A stretch of DNA of 64,000 bases from Spongisporangium articulatum (GCF_044465595.1 NZ_JBITLV010000003.1:496001-560000), one strand, 5' to 3'. Shown: positions 41,857 to 50,884, numbered from the stretch's first letter. A program made the numbers and translations. The notes: generated from the sequence alone by a model not told the origin.

Positions 41857-42957
41857 ATGCGCACCGTGACCGTCACGCTGGCCGCCGCCCTGCTTGCCGG
41901 GTGCACCGGCGGCTCCTCCGGGGTCACCTCGACCGCGGGGGCCGGCACCCCGTCGCCCACGAGCACGTCGAACCCGGGCACGCCTCGCCCCCGGGTGGGC
42001 GACGCGAAGGTCCTGACCACGAAGCTACGGGTGCCGTGGGGCGTCGCCTTCCTGGCCGACGGCAGCGCCCTGGTCGGCGAGCGCGCCGGCCGCGTCTCGC
42101 ACGTGTCGGCCACCGGGAAGCGGACGACGGTCGGCACCGTGCGCGGGGTGAGCGAGGACGGCGAGGGTGGGCTGCTCGGCCTCGCCGCGCGTCAGAAGGG
42201 TTCGGCCACAACGCTTTTCGCCTACTACACGTCGACGTCCGACGACAACCGGGTCGTGTCGATGACCTACCGCGGCGGGCGGCTCGGCACGCAGAAGGTG
42301 CTGCTGAAGGGCATCGCGTCCGCGGACCACCACAACGGCGGCGCGCTGGCGATCGGCCCCGACGGTGACCTCTGGATCGGCACCGGCGACGCCGGGAACA
42401 CGGCGCGCTCGCAGCAGCGGACGAACCTGAACGGGAAGGTCCTGCGGATCACCACGAGCGGAAAGGTCCCGGCCGACAATCCGTTCCGCGGTTCGCCGGT
42501 CTACTCGTACGGGCACCGCAACGTGCAGGGCATCGCGTTCGACAGCGCCGGGCGGACCTGGGCCACCGAATTCGGGCAGAACACGTACGACGAGCTGAAC
42601 CTGATCGAGAAGGGCGCGAACTACGGCTGGCCCGTCGTCGAGGGCCGGGAAGGGAAGAAGGGGTACGTCGACCCGAAGGTGCAGTGGCCGACGTCGCAGG
42701 CGTCGCCCAGCGGGCTGGCGATCGTCGACGACGTCGCGTACCTGGGCGCGCTGCGCGGCGAGCGCCTGTGGCAGGTGCCGCTGGACGGGACCGCCGTGGG
42801 CACCCCGAAGTCGTTCTTCCGCAACGAGTTCGGCCGGATCCGGACCGTGGTCGCGGCTCCCGGTGGAAGACTCTGGCTGACGACGTCCAACCGCGACGGG
42901 CGCGGGTCCCCCGTCGCCGCCGACGACCGGATCCTGCGCGTCCCCCTCAGCTCGTGA
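41857..42957 (+). CDS. Secreted PQQ-dependent sugar dehydrogenase-like lipoprotein
   Basis: A 366-residue lipoprotein: signal peptide TVTVTLAAALLAGC with lipobox LAGC (Cys about residue 16), a Ser/Thr/Pro-rich linker, then a six-bladed propeller of the glucose/sorbosone dehydrogenase family. Typical segments are VPWGVAFLADGSALVGER, DHHNGGALAIGPDGDLWIGTGDAG and EFGQNTYDELNLIEKGANYGWP. The natural substrate is not evident, and many actinobacterial members are uncharacterised. Start chosen for the signal peptide. Its stop TGA is part of a TGATCA palindrome. Confidence 0.88.
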   Translation: MRTVTVTLAAALLAGCTGGSSGVTSTAGAGTPSPTSTSNPGTPRPRVGDAKVLTTKLRVPWGVAFLADGSALVGERAGRVSHVSATGKRTTVGTVRGVSEDGEGGLLGLAARQKGSATTLFAYYTSTSDDNRVVSMTYRGGRLGTQKVLLKGIASADHHNGGALAIGPDGDLWIGTGDAGNTARSQQRTNLNGKVLRITTSGKVPADNPFRGSPVYSYGHRNVQGIAFDSAGRTWATEFGQNTYDELNLIEKGANYGWPVVEGREGKKGYVDPKVQWPTSQASPSGLAIVDDVAYLGALRGERLWQVPLDGTAVGTPKSFFRNEFGRIRTVVAAPGGRLWLTTSNRDGRGSPVAADDRILRVPLSS

Positions 42958-43037
42958 TCAAGGAAACTTCTACTTCTCGGCAGGCTGAGAGACCCGATGA
43001 ACTCCGCGGGTCAGAGTGGAAGTTTCCATGATCACGA
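42952..43037. repeat. TGATCA-bounded palindrome, copy 4
   Basis: Arms 42952-42974 and 43015-43037 (core TGATCAAGGAAACTTC) pair with two mismatches. The left TGA (42955-42957) ends the plus-strand lipoprotein gene, and the right arm's complement TGA (43032-43034) ends the minus-strand GGDEF/EAL gene. The element therefore supplies both stop codons of a convergent pair. The right arm is nearly identical to that of copy 1. Confidence 0.85.
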
Positions 43038-45506
43038 ACGGATGGGCTTGGTCAGTCGGTCGGCCAGGGCGCCGAGCTCGCGGCCGGTCATCGCCGCGCC
43101 GTACAGCATCCCCTGGCCGTAGCCCACACCCATGCGCCGGACCAGGTCGTCGATCTGGTCGGACTCCACCCCCTCGACCACCACGCTCAGCCCGACGGTG
43201 CGGCCCAGGTCGAGCACGGCCCGCGTGATCGCCCGCGAGCGCGGTTCGGCGACCAGGCTCGAGGTCAGGGAGCGGTCGATCTTCAGGATGTCGGCGGGCA
43301 GCCGGTGCAGGTAGCCCAGCGCCGAGTAGCCGGTCCCGAAGTCATCGATCGCGATGGTCACGCCGAGCCGGGCCAGCCGGTGCAGCGTCTGCGCCGCCTC
43401 CCCCTCCTCGACCAGGACGTTCTCGGTGACCTCCATGACCAGCAGCTCGCGCGGCACGTTGTGCGCCTTGATGGTCTCGGCCACCACCCGCGGGAACCCG
43501 GCCACGCGCAGCTGCACCGGCGAGACGTTCCAGCTCAGGCGCAGGCCCCGCGCGAACAGCCCCTCCCGGTTGGCGGTGGTCAGCGCCTCGTCCAGCACCC
43601 GTTCCCCGAGCGCGACGACCAGCCCGGTCTGCTCGGCGACCGTGATGAACTCGCCCGGGTCGACCGGCCCGAGCTCCGGGTCGACCCACCGGGCCAGCGC
43701 CTCGGCCCCGGCCACGACACCCCGGCGCAGGTCCATGATCGGCTGGAACCGGACCTTGATGGCGTCGGTGTCGACCGCACGGCGCAGCCGGTCCTCGACC
43801 AGCAACCGGCGCCGCCGGATCCGGGCGATCTGCTCGTCGTAGACCTCCACCCGGTTGCGGCCCGCGGCCTTCGCGACCCGCAGCGCGGCCCCGGACGCCG
43901 ACAGCGCCCCCAGCGGGTCGACCGACGTCACGGCCGGGGTCTCCCCGGTGTTCGATCCGGTGTTCGATCCCGTGTTCGATCCGGGGGTCGATCCCGGATT
44001 CGCCACCCCGGTGAGGATGGGCGCGCCCCCGTCGCGCAGGTCGATGACGGTGGGCGTGGCCACCGGGGCGGTCCGGACCCCGGCGCCGTCACGGTGCACG
44101 GCGGCGACCCCGACGCTGGCCGAGACCTCGACGCGGGCCACGCCGTCGACGTCCGCGGCCGACTGCCGGACCGCGGTCACAATGTTGGCGCCGACCCGGG
44201 CCCCGGCGTCGATGTCGCCGCGCAGCAGGACGGCGAACTCGTCCCCGCCGATGCGGCAGACCAGCGCCTTCGGCGGGGCGGCCTCGACCAGCCGGCGGCC
44301 CACCGCCGACAGCAGGTCGTCGCCGACCGCGTGCCCGAGCAGGTCGTTCACGTCCTTGAAGCCGTCCAGGTCGACCGTGAGCAGGCACCAGGGCTCGCCC
44401 TCGGGGATGCGACCCATCCGGGCGGCGAGCACCCGCCGGTTGGCCAGCCCGGTCAGCGGGTCCTCGGCGGCCTCGTCGTGCAGCCGGGCCAGCAACGTCC
44501 GCCGGGTCGCGGCGTTCACCAGCTCGCGCACCCCGAACACGCCGATCGCCACGGCGACCAGGCTGATCGAGCTGCGGGCCGGGGAGGGGTCGAACAGCAG
44601 CGAGACGACGGCCACCAGCAGCAGGGCGATCGTCGCGACGGTGGTGACCCGCATCCCGCGGTTGTCGGTGTACCCGCCCCGGTCGAGCCGCTCCGACCGG
44701 CGCGCGGCCGCCCGCACCGGGTCGTAGGCCAGCAGCCCGCCGGCGATCTTCGGCCAGGCCAGGCAGTTGAGCACCGCACCGAGCAGCGACCAGTCCTCGG
44801 CGATCACCCAGCGCATGATCAGCAGCTCGCCGACCGCGAAGATCGCCAGGCCGGCGGTCAGCAGCAGCAGGTTCTGGTCCAGGTCGCGCAGGTAGCCCAG
44901 GAACGCGCCACCGACCAGCACCGCGAGCACCATGACGATGCCGATCGACGCCAGCTGCGAGCGCGCCGACCAGACCCCACCCGGCGCGGGCAGCGTGCGG
45001 GCGAAGCCGAACTGCCACACCGGCAACGTGATCGCCGCCCCGAGCAGCACCGAGTCCAGCGCGAACTGCCGCAGCCCGCCGACACTGAACGCGGTGCGCA
45101 GCATGAGCAGCCCGCCGACCACCGCCAGGGGCCCGGCCAGCATCGAGACGAGGTCACCGACGCCGGGAAACGGACCACCCGGCGTCAGACCGTTCACCGT
45201 CTGCCCGGCCGCCCAGACCAGCAGCGCGGCCCCCAGGACGACCCGGAACCCGTCCGGGGACCGCAGGCCGGCCCGCGCGCCGTTCACGACCAGGGCGACG
45301 CCACCGGCCCCGGCGAACACCGCGGGCACCAACCCGGCGATCTCCTCCATGTGGGCGACGTCCTGCCAGTACAGCGCCAGGACGACGAGCGCGCCGGCCA
45401 CGCTGACGGCGATCGAGGGCAGGCAGGAGGCACTCGGACGGAGCCCGGTCACGGCTCCGGCCGGACCGCGGATCTCCATCGACACCGCGCCATCCATGGC
45501 TGCCAC
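43032..45506 (-). CDS. Membrane GGDEF/EAL cyclic di-GMP enzyme
   Basis: An 824-residue protein. The N-terminal 330 residues contain about nine hydrophobic segments. They are followed by GGDEF (CRIGGDEFAVLL, intact) and EAL domains (EALARW, SWNVSPVQL, EVTENVL, DDFGTGYSALG, KIDRSLT, VEGVESD, GYGQGML), all motifs present. The GGDEF domain is interrupted near its end by an insertion of about 70 residues containing PGSNTGSNTGSNTG, encoded by a 12-bp tandem repeat. There is no PAS domain, unlike the protein at 36-39 kb. Its stop lies within a TGATCA palindrome. It is convergent with the PQQ-like gene. Confidence 0.88.
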   Translation of the reverse strand: MAAMDGAVSMEIRGPAGAVTGLRPSASCLPSIAVSVAGALVVLALYWQDVAHMEEIAGLVPAVFAGAGGVALVVNGARAGLRSPDGFRVVLGAALLVWAAGQTVNGLTPGGPFPGVGDLVSMLAGPLAVVGGLLMLRTAFSVGGLRQFALDSVLLGAAITLPVWQFGFARTLPAPGGVWSARSQLASIGIVMVLAVLVGGAFLGYLRDLDQNLLLLTAGLAIFAVGELLIMRWVIAEDWSLLGAVLNCLAWPKIAGGLLAYDPVRAAARRSERLDRGGYTDNRGMRVTTVATIALLLVAVVSLLFDPSPARSSISLVAVAIGVFGVRELVNAATRRTLLARLHDEAAEDPLTGLANRRVLAARMGRIPEGEPWCLLTVDLDGFKDVNDLLGHAVGDDLLSAVGRRLVEAAPPKALVCRIGGDEFAVLLRGDIDAGARVGANIVTAVRQSAADVDGVARVEVSASVGVAAVHRDGAGVRTAPVATPTVIDLRDGGAPILTGVANPGSTPGSNTGSNTGSNTGETPAVTSVDPLGALSASGAALRVAKAAGRNRVEVYDEQIARIRRRRLLVEDRLRRAVDTDAIKVRFQPIMDLRRGVVAGAEALARWVDPELGPVDPGEFITVAEQTGLVVALGERVLDEALTTANREGLFARGLRLSWNVSPVQLRVAGFPRVVAETIKAHNVPRELLVMEVTENVLVEEGEAAQTLHRLARLGVTIAIDDFGTGYSALGYLHRLPADILKIDRSLTSSLVAEPRSRAITRAVLDLGRTVGLSVVVEGVESDQIDDLVRRMGVGYGQGMLYGAAMTGRELGALADRLTKPIRS
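43948..43995. repeat. 12-bp tandem repeat within the GGDEF domain insertion
   Basis: Four 12-bp units of GTGTTCGATCCG type, the last one degenerate, encode the Asn-Thr-Gly-Ser repeat on the minus strand. The length keeps the reading frame, so unit gain or loss would change linker length without a frameshift. Confidence 0.75.
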
Positions 45507-45560
45507 CTCGTCGTGCCCCGCAGGGCGGTCGATGCCCCTCCTGGGGCAGTCCTGCCGCGT

Positions 45561-47111
45561 CTAGCTCTCGTCCACGCCCAGCTTCTCCAGCAGCAGCGCA
45601 CGCACCTTCGCCGCGTCCGCCTTACCGCGCATCTCCTTCATCACGGAGCCGATCAGCGCCCCGGCCGCCTGCACCTTCCCGCCCCGGATCTTCTCCGCCA
45701 CGTCGGGGTTGGCCTGGATGGCCCGGTCGACGGCCTCACCGAGCGCGCCGTCGTCCGAGACGACCTCCAGCCCGCGGGAGGCGACCACGTCGGCCGGGTC
45801 GCCCTCGCCCGCGAGCACGCCGTCCAGCGTCTGCCGGGCGAGCGTGTCGGTGAGCTTCCCGGCGTCCACCAGGGCCTGCAGCTCCACGACCTGCTCGGGC
45901 GTGACCGGCAGGTCGGTCAGCGCGACGCCGGCCGCGTTGGCCCGCCGGGCCAGTTCGCCGCTCCACCACTTGCGGGCCGCGGCCGGCGCCGCCCCCGCCG
46001 CCACCGTGGCCTCGACCAGTTCCACCGCACCGGCGTTGAGCAGGTCCTGCATCTCCTTGTCGGAGAACCCCCACGCACCCTGCAGCCGGCGCCGGCGCTC
46101 GGCGGGCGGCTCGGGCAGCGTGGCCCGCAGCTCCTCGACCCACGCCGCCTCGGGCGCGATGGGCACGAGGTCGGGCTCGGGGAAGTAGCGGTAGTCCTCG
46201 GCGTCGGACTTCTCCCGGCCCGACGTCGTGATGCCCGTGTCCTCGTGCCAGTGCCGGGTCTCCTGCAGGATCTTCGCCCCGCTGTTGAGAACCGCCGCGT
46301 GCCGGGAGATCTCGTATCGGACGGCTCGCTCGACGCTGCGCAGCGAGTTGACGTTCTTGGTCTCGGTGCGGGTGCCCAGCGGCACCGACGCCTGGTCGGC
46401 GTCGTCGCCGTCGACCTTGCGCCGCAGCGAGACGTTCACGTCGCAGCGCAGCGAGCCCTGCTCCATCTTCACGTCGCTGACCTCGAGCGCACGCAGCAGG
46501 TCACGCAACGCCGCCACGTAGGCGCGGGCCACCTCCGGCGCGCGGGAACCCGCGCCCGTCAGCGGTTTCGTGACGATCTCGATCAGCGGGATGCCGGCCC
46601 GGTTGTAGTCGACCAGCGAGTACTCGGCCCCGTGGATGCGCCCGGTGGCGCCGCCCACGTGCGTCGCCTTGCCGGTGTCCTCCTCCATGTGGGCACGTTC
46701 GATCTCGACCCGGTAGGTGTCGCCGCCCTCGAGCTGGACGTCGAGGTGACCGTCGAAGGCGATCGGCTCGTCGTACTGCGAGGTCTGGAAGTTCTTCGGC
46801 ATGTCCGGGTAGAAGTAGTTCTTCCGCGCGAACCGACACCACGAGGCGATCGAGCAGTTCAGCGCCAGGCCGATCCGGATGGCGCTCTCCAGGCCCTTCT
46901 CGTTGAGCACCGGCAGCGCGCCCGGCAGGCCGAGGCAGACCGGGCAGACCTGGGTGTTCGGCTCGGCGCCGAACTCCGTCGAGCAACCGCAGAACATCTT
47001 GGTCGCCGTGTTCAGCTCGACGTGCACCTCGAGCCCGAGGACCGGGTCGTACGACTCCAGCGCCTCGTCGAAGTCGACGAGCTCGACGTGGCCGTGCGTG
47101 GCCGCGGTCAT
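45561..47111 (-). CDS. gatB: Aspartyl/glutamyl-tRNA amidotransferase subunit B
   Basis: Kinase/tRNA-binding subunit of GatCAB, 516 aa, which activates misacylated Glu-tRNA-Gln (and Asp-tRNA-Asn). Marks are GLEVHVELNTATKMFCGC, the zinc-type cysteines in VCPVCLGLPG, KNYFYPDMPKNFQTSQYDEP, and the C-terminal YqeY-like tail (GGKVQAAGALIGSVMKEMRGKAD). The ATG overlaps the gatA stop by 4 bp. Confidence 0.97.
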   Translation of the reverse strand: MTAATHGHVELVDFDEALESYDPVLGLEVHVELNTATKMFCGCSTEFGAEPNTQVCPVCLGLPGALPVLNEKGLESAIRIGLALNCSIASWCRFARKNYFYPDMPKNFQTSQYDEPIAFDGHLDVQLEGGDTYRVEIERAHMEEDTGKATHVGGATGRIHGAEYSLVDYNRAGIPLIEIVTKPLTGAGSRAPEVARAYVAALRDLLRALEVSDVKMEQGSLRCDVNVSLRRKVDGDDADQASVPLGTRTETKNVNSLRSVERAVRYEISRHAAVLNSGAKILQETRHWHEDTGITTSGREKSDAEDYRYFPEPDLVPIAPEAAWVEELRATLPEPPAERRRRLQGAWGFSDKEMQDLLNAGAVELVEATVAAGAAPAAARKWWSGELARRANAAGVALTDLPVTPEQVVELQALVDAGKLTDTLARQTLDGVLAGEGDPADVVASRGLEVVSDDGALGEAVDRAIQANPDVAEKIRGGKVQAAGALIGSVMKEMRGKADAAKVRALLLEKLGVDES

Positions 47112-48664
47112 CGGGTGACCCCCTCAATCTCCGGTGCGCGATCAAGGATCGTGCCGCCCCAGCGCTCGTGAAGCAAGGCTTCGAGCGCCGCCCCGACCCG
47201 GTACAGCCGCTCGTCGGCGCGGGCCGGGGCCAGCAGCTGGATGCCAGTCGGCAGCCCGTCCTCGTCGGCGATGCCGCTGGGCAGGGACATGCCGGGGATG
47301 CCGGCCAGGTTGGCCGGGATGGTGGCCACGTCCTGCAGGTACATCGACAGCGGGTCGTCGAGCTTCTCGCCGAGCGGGAACGCGGTCGTCGGCGACGTCG
47401 GCGAGACCAGCACGTCGGCCTGCTCGAACGCCTTCGCGAAGTCACGCTGGATCAGCGTGCGCACCTTCTGCGCGGAGCCGTAGTAGGCGTCGTAGTAGCC
47501 GCTGCTGAGCGCGTACGTGCCGAGGATGATGCGGCGCTTCACCTCGTCGCCGAACCCGGCCTCGCGGGTCGCGGCCATCACGGTCTCCGCGCTCGGGGCA
47601 CCCTCGGGAGTGACCCGCAGGCCGTAGCGCATCGCGTCGAACTTCGCGAGGTTGCTGCTCGCCTCGCTGGGCAGGATCAGGTAGTAGGCGGCGAGGGCGG
47701 CAGTGAAGCTCGGACAGCTCACCTCGACGACCTCGGCCCCGGCCTTCTGGAGCAGGTTCAGCGACTCGTCGAAGCGCGCGAGAACGCCCGCCTGGTAACC
47801 ACTTCCGCCGCTCGCGTCACCGCTCGAATTCCCGTGCAGCTCGCGGATGACGCCGACCCGGACGCCGGACAGGTCACCGTGCGCGCCCTCCCGGGCGGCC
47901 GCCACCACCGGCGGGGTCGGGTCGGTCAGGGACGTCGAGTCGCACGGGTCGTAGCCCGCCATCACCTCGTGCAGCAGCGCGGCGTCGAGCACCGTGCGGG
48001 CGCACGGTCCGGCCTGGTCGAGGCTGGAGGCCAGCGCGATCAGCCCGTAACGGGACACCCCGCCGTAGGTCGGCTTCACGCCGACCGTGCCGGTCACGGA
48101 CGCCGGCTGCCGGATCGACCCACCGGTGTCGGTGCCGGTGGCCAGTGGCGCCTCGAACGCGGCGAGCGCGGCCGCCGAGCCGCCGCCCGAACCACCGGGG
48201 ATGCGGGTGAAGTCCCACGGGTTGCGGGTCGGCCCGTACGCCGAGTGCTCGGTGGAGGAGCCCATCGCGAACTCGTCCATGTTCGTCTTGCCGAGGGTCA
48301 CGAGCCGGGCCGCGTCGATCTTCTGCACGACGGTCGCGTCGTAGGGCGGCACCCACCCCTCGAGGATCCGCGAACCGGCCGTCGTCGGCAGCCCCCGCGT
48401 GGTCATGACGTCCTTGACCGCGATCGGGACCCCGGCGAGCGGAGGCAGGGGCACCCCGGCCGCGCGGTCGTCGTCCACCCGCTTGGCCTGCGCCAGCGCG
48501 CGTTCGGCGGCCACGTGCAGGAAGGCGTGCACCCCGGCCTCGGCGGTGCCGTCGACGGCCGCGATGCGGTCGAGGTGCGCCTGCGTGACCTCGACCGACG
48601 ACACCTCGCCCGCGCTCAGCTTCTCGGCGAGGGCCGCCGCGGTCTGCTTGATGAGCTCCGACAT
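47108..48664 (-). CDS. gatA: Aspartyl/glutamyl-tRNA amidotransferase subunit A
   Basis: Amidase-signature subunit that releases ammonia from glutamine, 518 aa. The catalytic Ser-cisSer-Lys triad is visible in GVPIAVKDVM (Lys), GGSGGGSAAAL and TDTGGSIRQPASVTG (Ser pair). The ATG at 48664 gives MSELIKQTAAALAEKLSAGEVS, the usual N-terminus. It sits 2 bp after gatC and overlaps gatB. Confidence 0.97.
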   Translation of the reverse strand: MSELIKQTAAALAEKLSAGEVSSVEVTQAHLDRIAAVDGTAEAGVHAFLHVAAERALAQAKRVDDDRAAGVPLPPLAGVPIAVKDVMTTRGLPTTAGSRILEGWVPPYDATVVQKIDAARLVTLGKTNMDEFAMGSSTEHSAYGPTRNPWDFTRIPGGSGGGSAAALAAFEAPLATGTDTGGSIRQPASVTGTVGVKPTYGGVSRYGLIALASSLDQAGPCARTVLDAALLHEVMAGYDPCDSTSLTDPTPPVVAAAREGAHGDLSGVRVGVIRELHGNSSGDASGGSGYQAGVLARFDESLNLLQKAGAEVVEVSCPSFTAALAAYYLILPSEASSNLAKFDAMRYGLRVTPEGAPSAETVMAATREAGFGDEVKRRIILGTYALSSGYYDAYYGSAQKVRTLIQRDFAKAFEQADVLVSPTSPTTAFPLGEKLDDPLSMYLQDVATIPANLAGIPGMSLPSGIADEDGLPTGIQLLAPARADERLYRVGAALEALLHERWGGTILDRAPEIEGVTR

Positions 48665-48666
48665 GG

Positions 48667-48963
48667 TCAGTCCTCCTCCAGGATGCGCGGCACCCGGAAT
48701 CGCTGCTCCTGCGCCGCCGGGGCGCCGGCCAGCGCGTCGGCAGCCGACAGGGACGGGCGCGGCTCGTCGGGGCGGGTCACGTTGACCAGGGGCATCGGGT
48801 GCGAGGTCGCGGGGACGTCGTCGCCGGCCACCTGCGTCACGGTGGCCACCGCGCCGAGGATGACGTCGAGCTGGCCGGCCATCCGGTCGAGTTCCTCGGG
48901 GGTGAGGTCGATGCGGGCCAGGTGGGCGAGGTGGGCCACCTCGTCGCGGGAGATCGCTGACAT
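48667..48963 (-). CDS. gatC: Aspartyl/glutamyl-tRNA amidotransferase subunit C
   Basis: A 98-residue subunit that wraps GatA and GatB. SRDEVAHLAHLARIDLTPEEL at the start and LRVDEP-type TRPDEPRPSLSAADALAGAP with FRVPRILEE at the end are diagnostic. First gene of gatC-gatA-gatB, divergent from the YdeI-like gene. Confidence 0.96.
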   Translation of the reverse strand: MSAISRDEVAHLAHLARIDLTPEELDRMAGQLDVILGAVATVTQVAGDDVPATSHPMPLVNVTRPDEPRPSLSAADALAGAPAAQEQRFRVPRILEED

Positions 48964-49014
48964 GGTCCCTGAGTCTAGGGCTGGTTGTCGGTGGTCTTTG
49001 GCACGCTGTGCCCC

Positions 49015-49605
49015 ATGGCGACCCGTGAGCCGGATGGAACTGAAGACGCCCCGGTCGGCTTCCCCGACGCCGCGTCGCTCGAGGCGTGGCTGGAGGCGCA
49101 CCACGCGAGCGCCCCCGAGTTGTGGCTGCTGCTGCCCAAGAAGGGCTGTCCCGAGCCGAGCGTGACGCACCGCGAGACGCTCGACCTGATGCTCTGCTTC
49201 GGCTGGATCGACGCCATCCGCAAGACGTGGGACGAGCACTTCTTCCGGCAGCGGTACACGCCCCGGCGGGCCCGCAGCCGCTGGTCACAGGTCAACGTCG
49301 CCCGCGTCGGGGAGCTGACCGAGGCCGGCCTGATGCGCCCCTCCGGGCTGGCCGAGGTCGAACGGGCCCGGGCCGACGGGCGCTGGGCGGCGGCCTACGC
49401 CCCGCCGTCGCGGGCCACCGTCCCCGACGACCTGCAGGCCGCGCTCAACGCGAACCCGGCCGCCGCCGCGTTCTTCCTCACCCTGAGCAGCCAGAACCGG
49501 TTCGCGATCCTGTACCGGGTGGGCGACGCCAAGCGGGCCGAGACCCGGGCGCGCCGGATCGCGAACTTCGTGGCCGACCTGGCCGCCGGCCGGACGATCT
49601 ACTGA
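49015..49605 (+). CDS. YdeI/OmpD-associated family protein
   Basis: A 196-residue cytosolic protein with the family blocks SLEAWLEAHHASAPELWLLLPKKG, TLDLMLCFGWIDAIRKTWDEHFFRQRYTPRRARSRWSQVN and DLQAALNANPAAAAFFLTLSSQNRFAILYRV. The family is widespread; links to antimicrobial-peptide tolerance are reported for some members, but the biochemical activity is unknown. The ATG at 49015 is preferred over an upstream in-frame start because conservation begins after it. Confidence 0.85.
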   Translation: MATREPDGTEDAPVGFPDAASLEAWLEAHHASAPELWLLLPKKGCPEPSVTHRETLDLMLCFGWIDAIRKTWDEHFFRQRYTPRRARSRWSQVNVARVGELTEAGLMRPSGLAEVERARADGRWAAAYAPPSRATVPDDLQAALNANPAAAAFFLTLSSQNRFAILYRVGDAKRAETRARRIANFVADLAAGRTIY

Positions 49606-49627
49606 CCGGCCGGGGCACACTGACCTC

Positions 49628-50884
49628 ATGACTGCGGTGTCGAGGCGGAACTGGGCCGGGAACATCACGTGGCACGCGGAGCGGTTCGCGGCCCCCGAGT
49701 CGGTCGCCGAGCTGCAGGCCCTGGTCGCCGGGGCCGAGCGGGTCAAGGCCGTCGGGTCGGGCCACTCGTTCAGCGACATCGCCGACACGGCGGGGCTTCT
49801 CGTCTCGACCGCCGCCCTCCCCCGGGACGTCGAGAGGCTCGGGCCCCACCGGGTCCGGGTGGCGGCCGGCGTCCGGTACGGCGAGCTGGCGCTCGAGCTC
49901 GACCGGTACGGCCTGGCCAGCGCCAACCTGGCCTCGTTGCCGCACATCAGCGTGGCCGGCACGGTCGCCACCGGGACGCACGGGTCGGGGGTCGGCAACC
50001 GCAGCCTCGCGACGCACGTCGCGGCGCTCGACCTCGTCACGTCGACGGGCGAGCTCGTGACCCTGCGCCGGGGGGAGGACGACTTCGCCGGGGCCGTGGT
50101 CGGCCTGGGCGCGCTCGGGGTGGTCACGGCGGTGGAACTGGACGTCGTCCCGGCCTTCGAGGTCGCGGTGAGCGTGCACGAGTGGCTGCCGTTCGACGTC
50201 CTGCTCGAGCACTACGAGGCGGTGCTGGCGGCCGCGTACAGCGTGTCGGTGTTCCTGGACTGGTCCCGGCCGCTGCGCGGCCAGGTGTGGCTCAAGCACC
50301 GGGTGGACGACGGGGCGCCGGGGGTCGTGGACGAACCCTGGTTCGCTGCGGCCGAGGCCGGACCGCGCAACCCGGTGCCGGGGATCTCGGCGGAGAACGC
50401 GGTGCAGCAGGGCGGCGTCCCGGGGCCGTCGTTCCAACGATTGCCGCACTTCCGGCTGGAGATGGTGCCCAGCAACGGCGAGGAGCTGCAGTCGGAGTAC
50501 TTCGTGGCGGCCGCCGACGGCCCGGCCGCGCTGGCCGCCCTCGCCCCGCTGGCCGACCTGATCCATCCGGTCCTGCAGGTCTGCGAGCTGCGCCGGATCG
50601 CGGCCGACGACCTGTGGCTGTCCCCCAGCGGCGGCCGGGACAGCGCCGCGTTCCACTTCACGTGGGTGCCCGACCTGGCCGCCGTCCTGCCCGTGCTCGA
50701 ACGGATCGAGGCCGCGCTGGCCCCGTTCGACGCCCGCCCGCACTGGGGCAAGGTGTTCCCGATGACCGCCGACCGACTGGTCGAGGTCTACCCGCGCGTG
50801 CCCGAGTTCCTCTCCCTCGCGGGACGACTCGACCCGCGCGGGGCCTTCGCCAACGCCTGGACCGGGCGCCACCTGGGACGGTGA
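49628..50884 (+). CDS. FAD-linked alditol/xylitol oxidase-like protein
   Basis: A 418-residue VAO-family flavoenzyme. The covalent-FAD His is probably H46 in AVGSGHSFSDIADT. Other marks are GVRYGELALELDRYGLASANLASLPHISVAGTVATGTHGSG, and RPHWGKVF near the C-terminus with the ALO domain. It resembles Streptomyces alditol oxidase and D-arabinono-lactone oxidases; polyol oxidation with release of hydrogen peroxide is the likely reaction. It starts 22 bp after the YdeI-like gene and is convergent with hsp20. Confidence 0.88.
   Translation: MTAVSRRNWAGNITWHAERFAAPESVAELQALVAGAERVKAVGSGHSFSDIADTAGLLVSTAALPRDVERLGPHRVRVAAGVRYGELALELDRYGLASANLASLPHISVAGTVATGTHGSGVGNRSLATHVAALDLVTSTGELVTLRRGEDDFAGAVVGLGALGVVTAVELDVVPAFEVAVSVHEWLPFDVLLEHYEAVLAAAYSVSVFLDWSRPLRGQVWLKHRVDDGAPGVVDEPWFAAAEAGPRNPVPGISAENAVQQGGVPGPSFQRLPHFRLEMVPSNGEELQSEYFVAAADGPAALAALAPLADLIHPVLQVCELRRIAADDLWLSPSGGRDSAAFHFTWVPDLAAVLPVLERIEAALAPFDARPHWGKVFPMTADRLVEVYPRVPEFLSLAGRLDPRGAFANAWTGRHLGR

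Noticed and set aside
43305..47171. A very long plus-strand open frame (over 1200 codons) opposite the GGDEF/EAL and gatB genes
   Set aside because: It is antisense to two clearly conserved genes and its translation is Arg/Gly/Pro/His-rich without any family pattern. Such frames are expected by-products of high third-position G/C.
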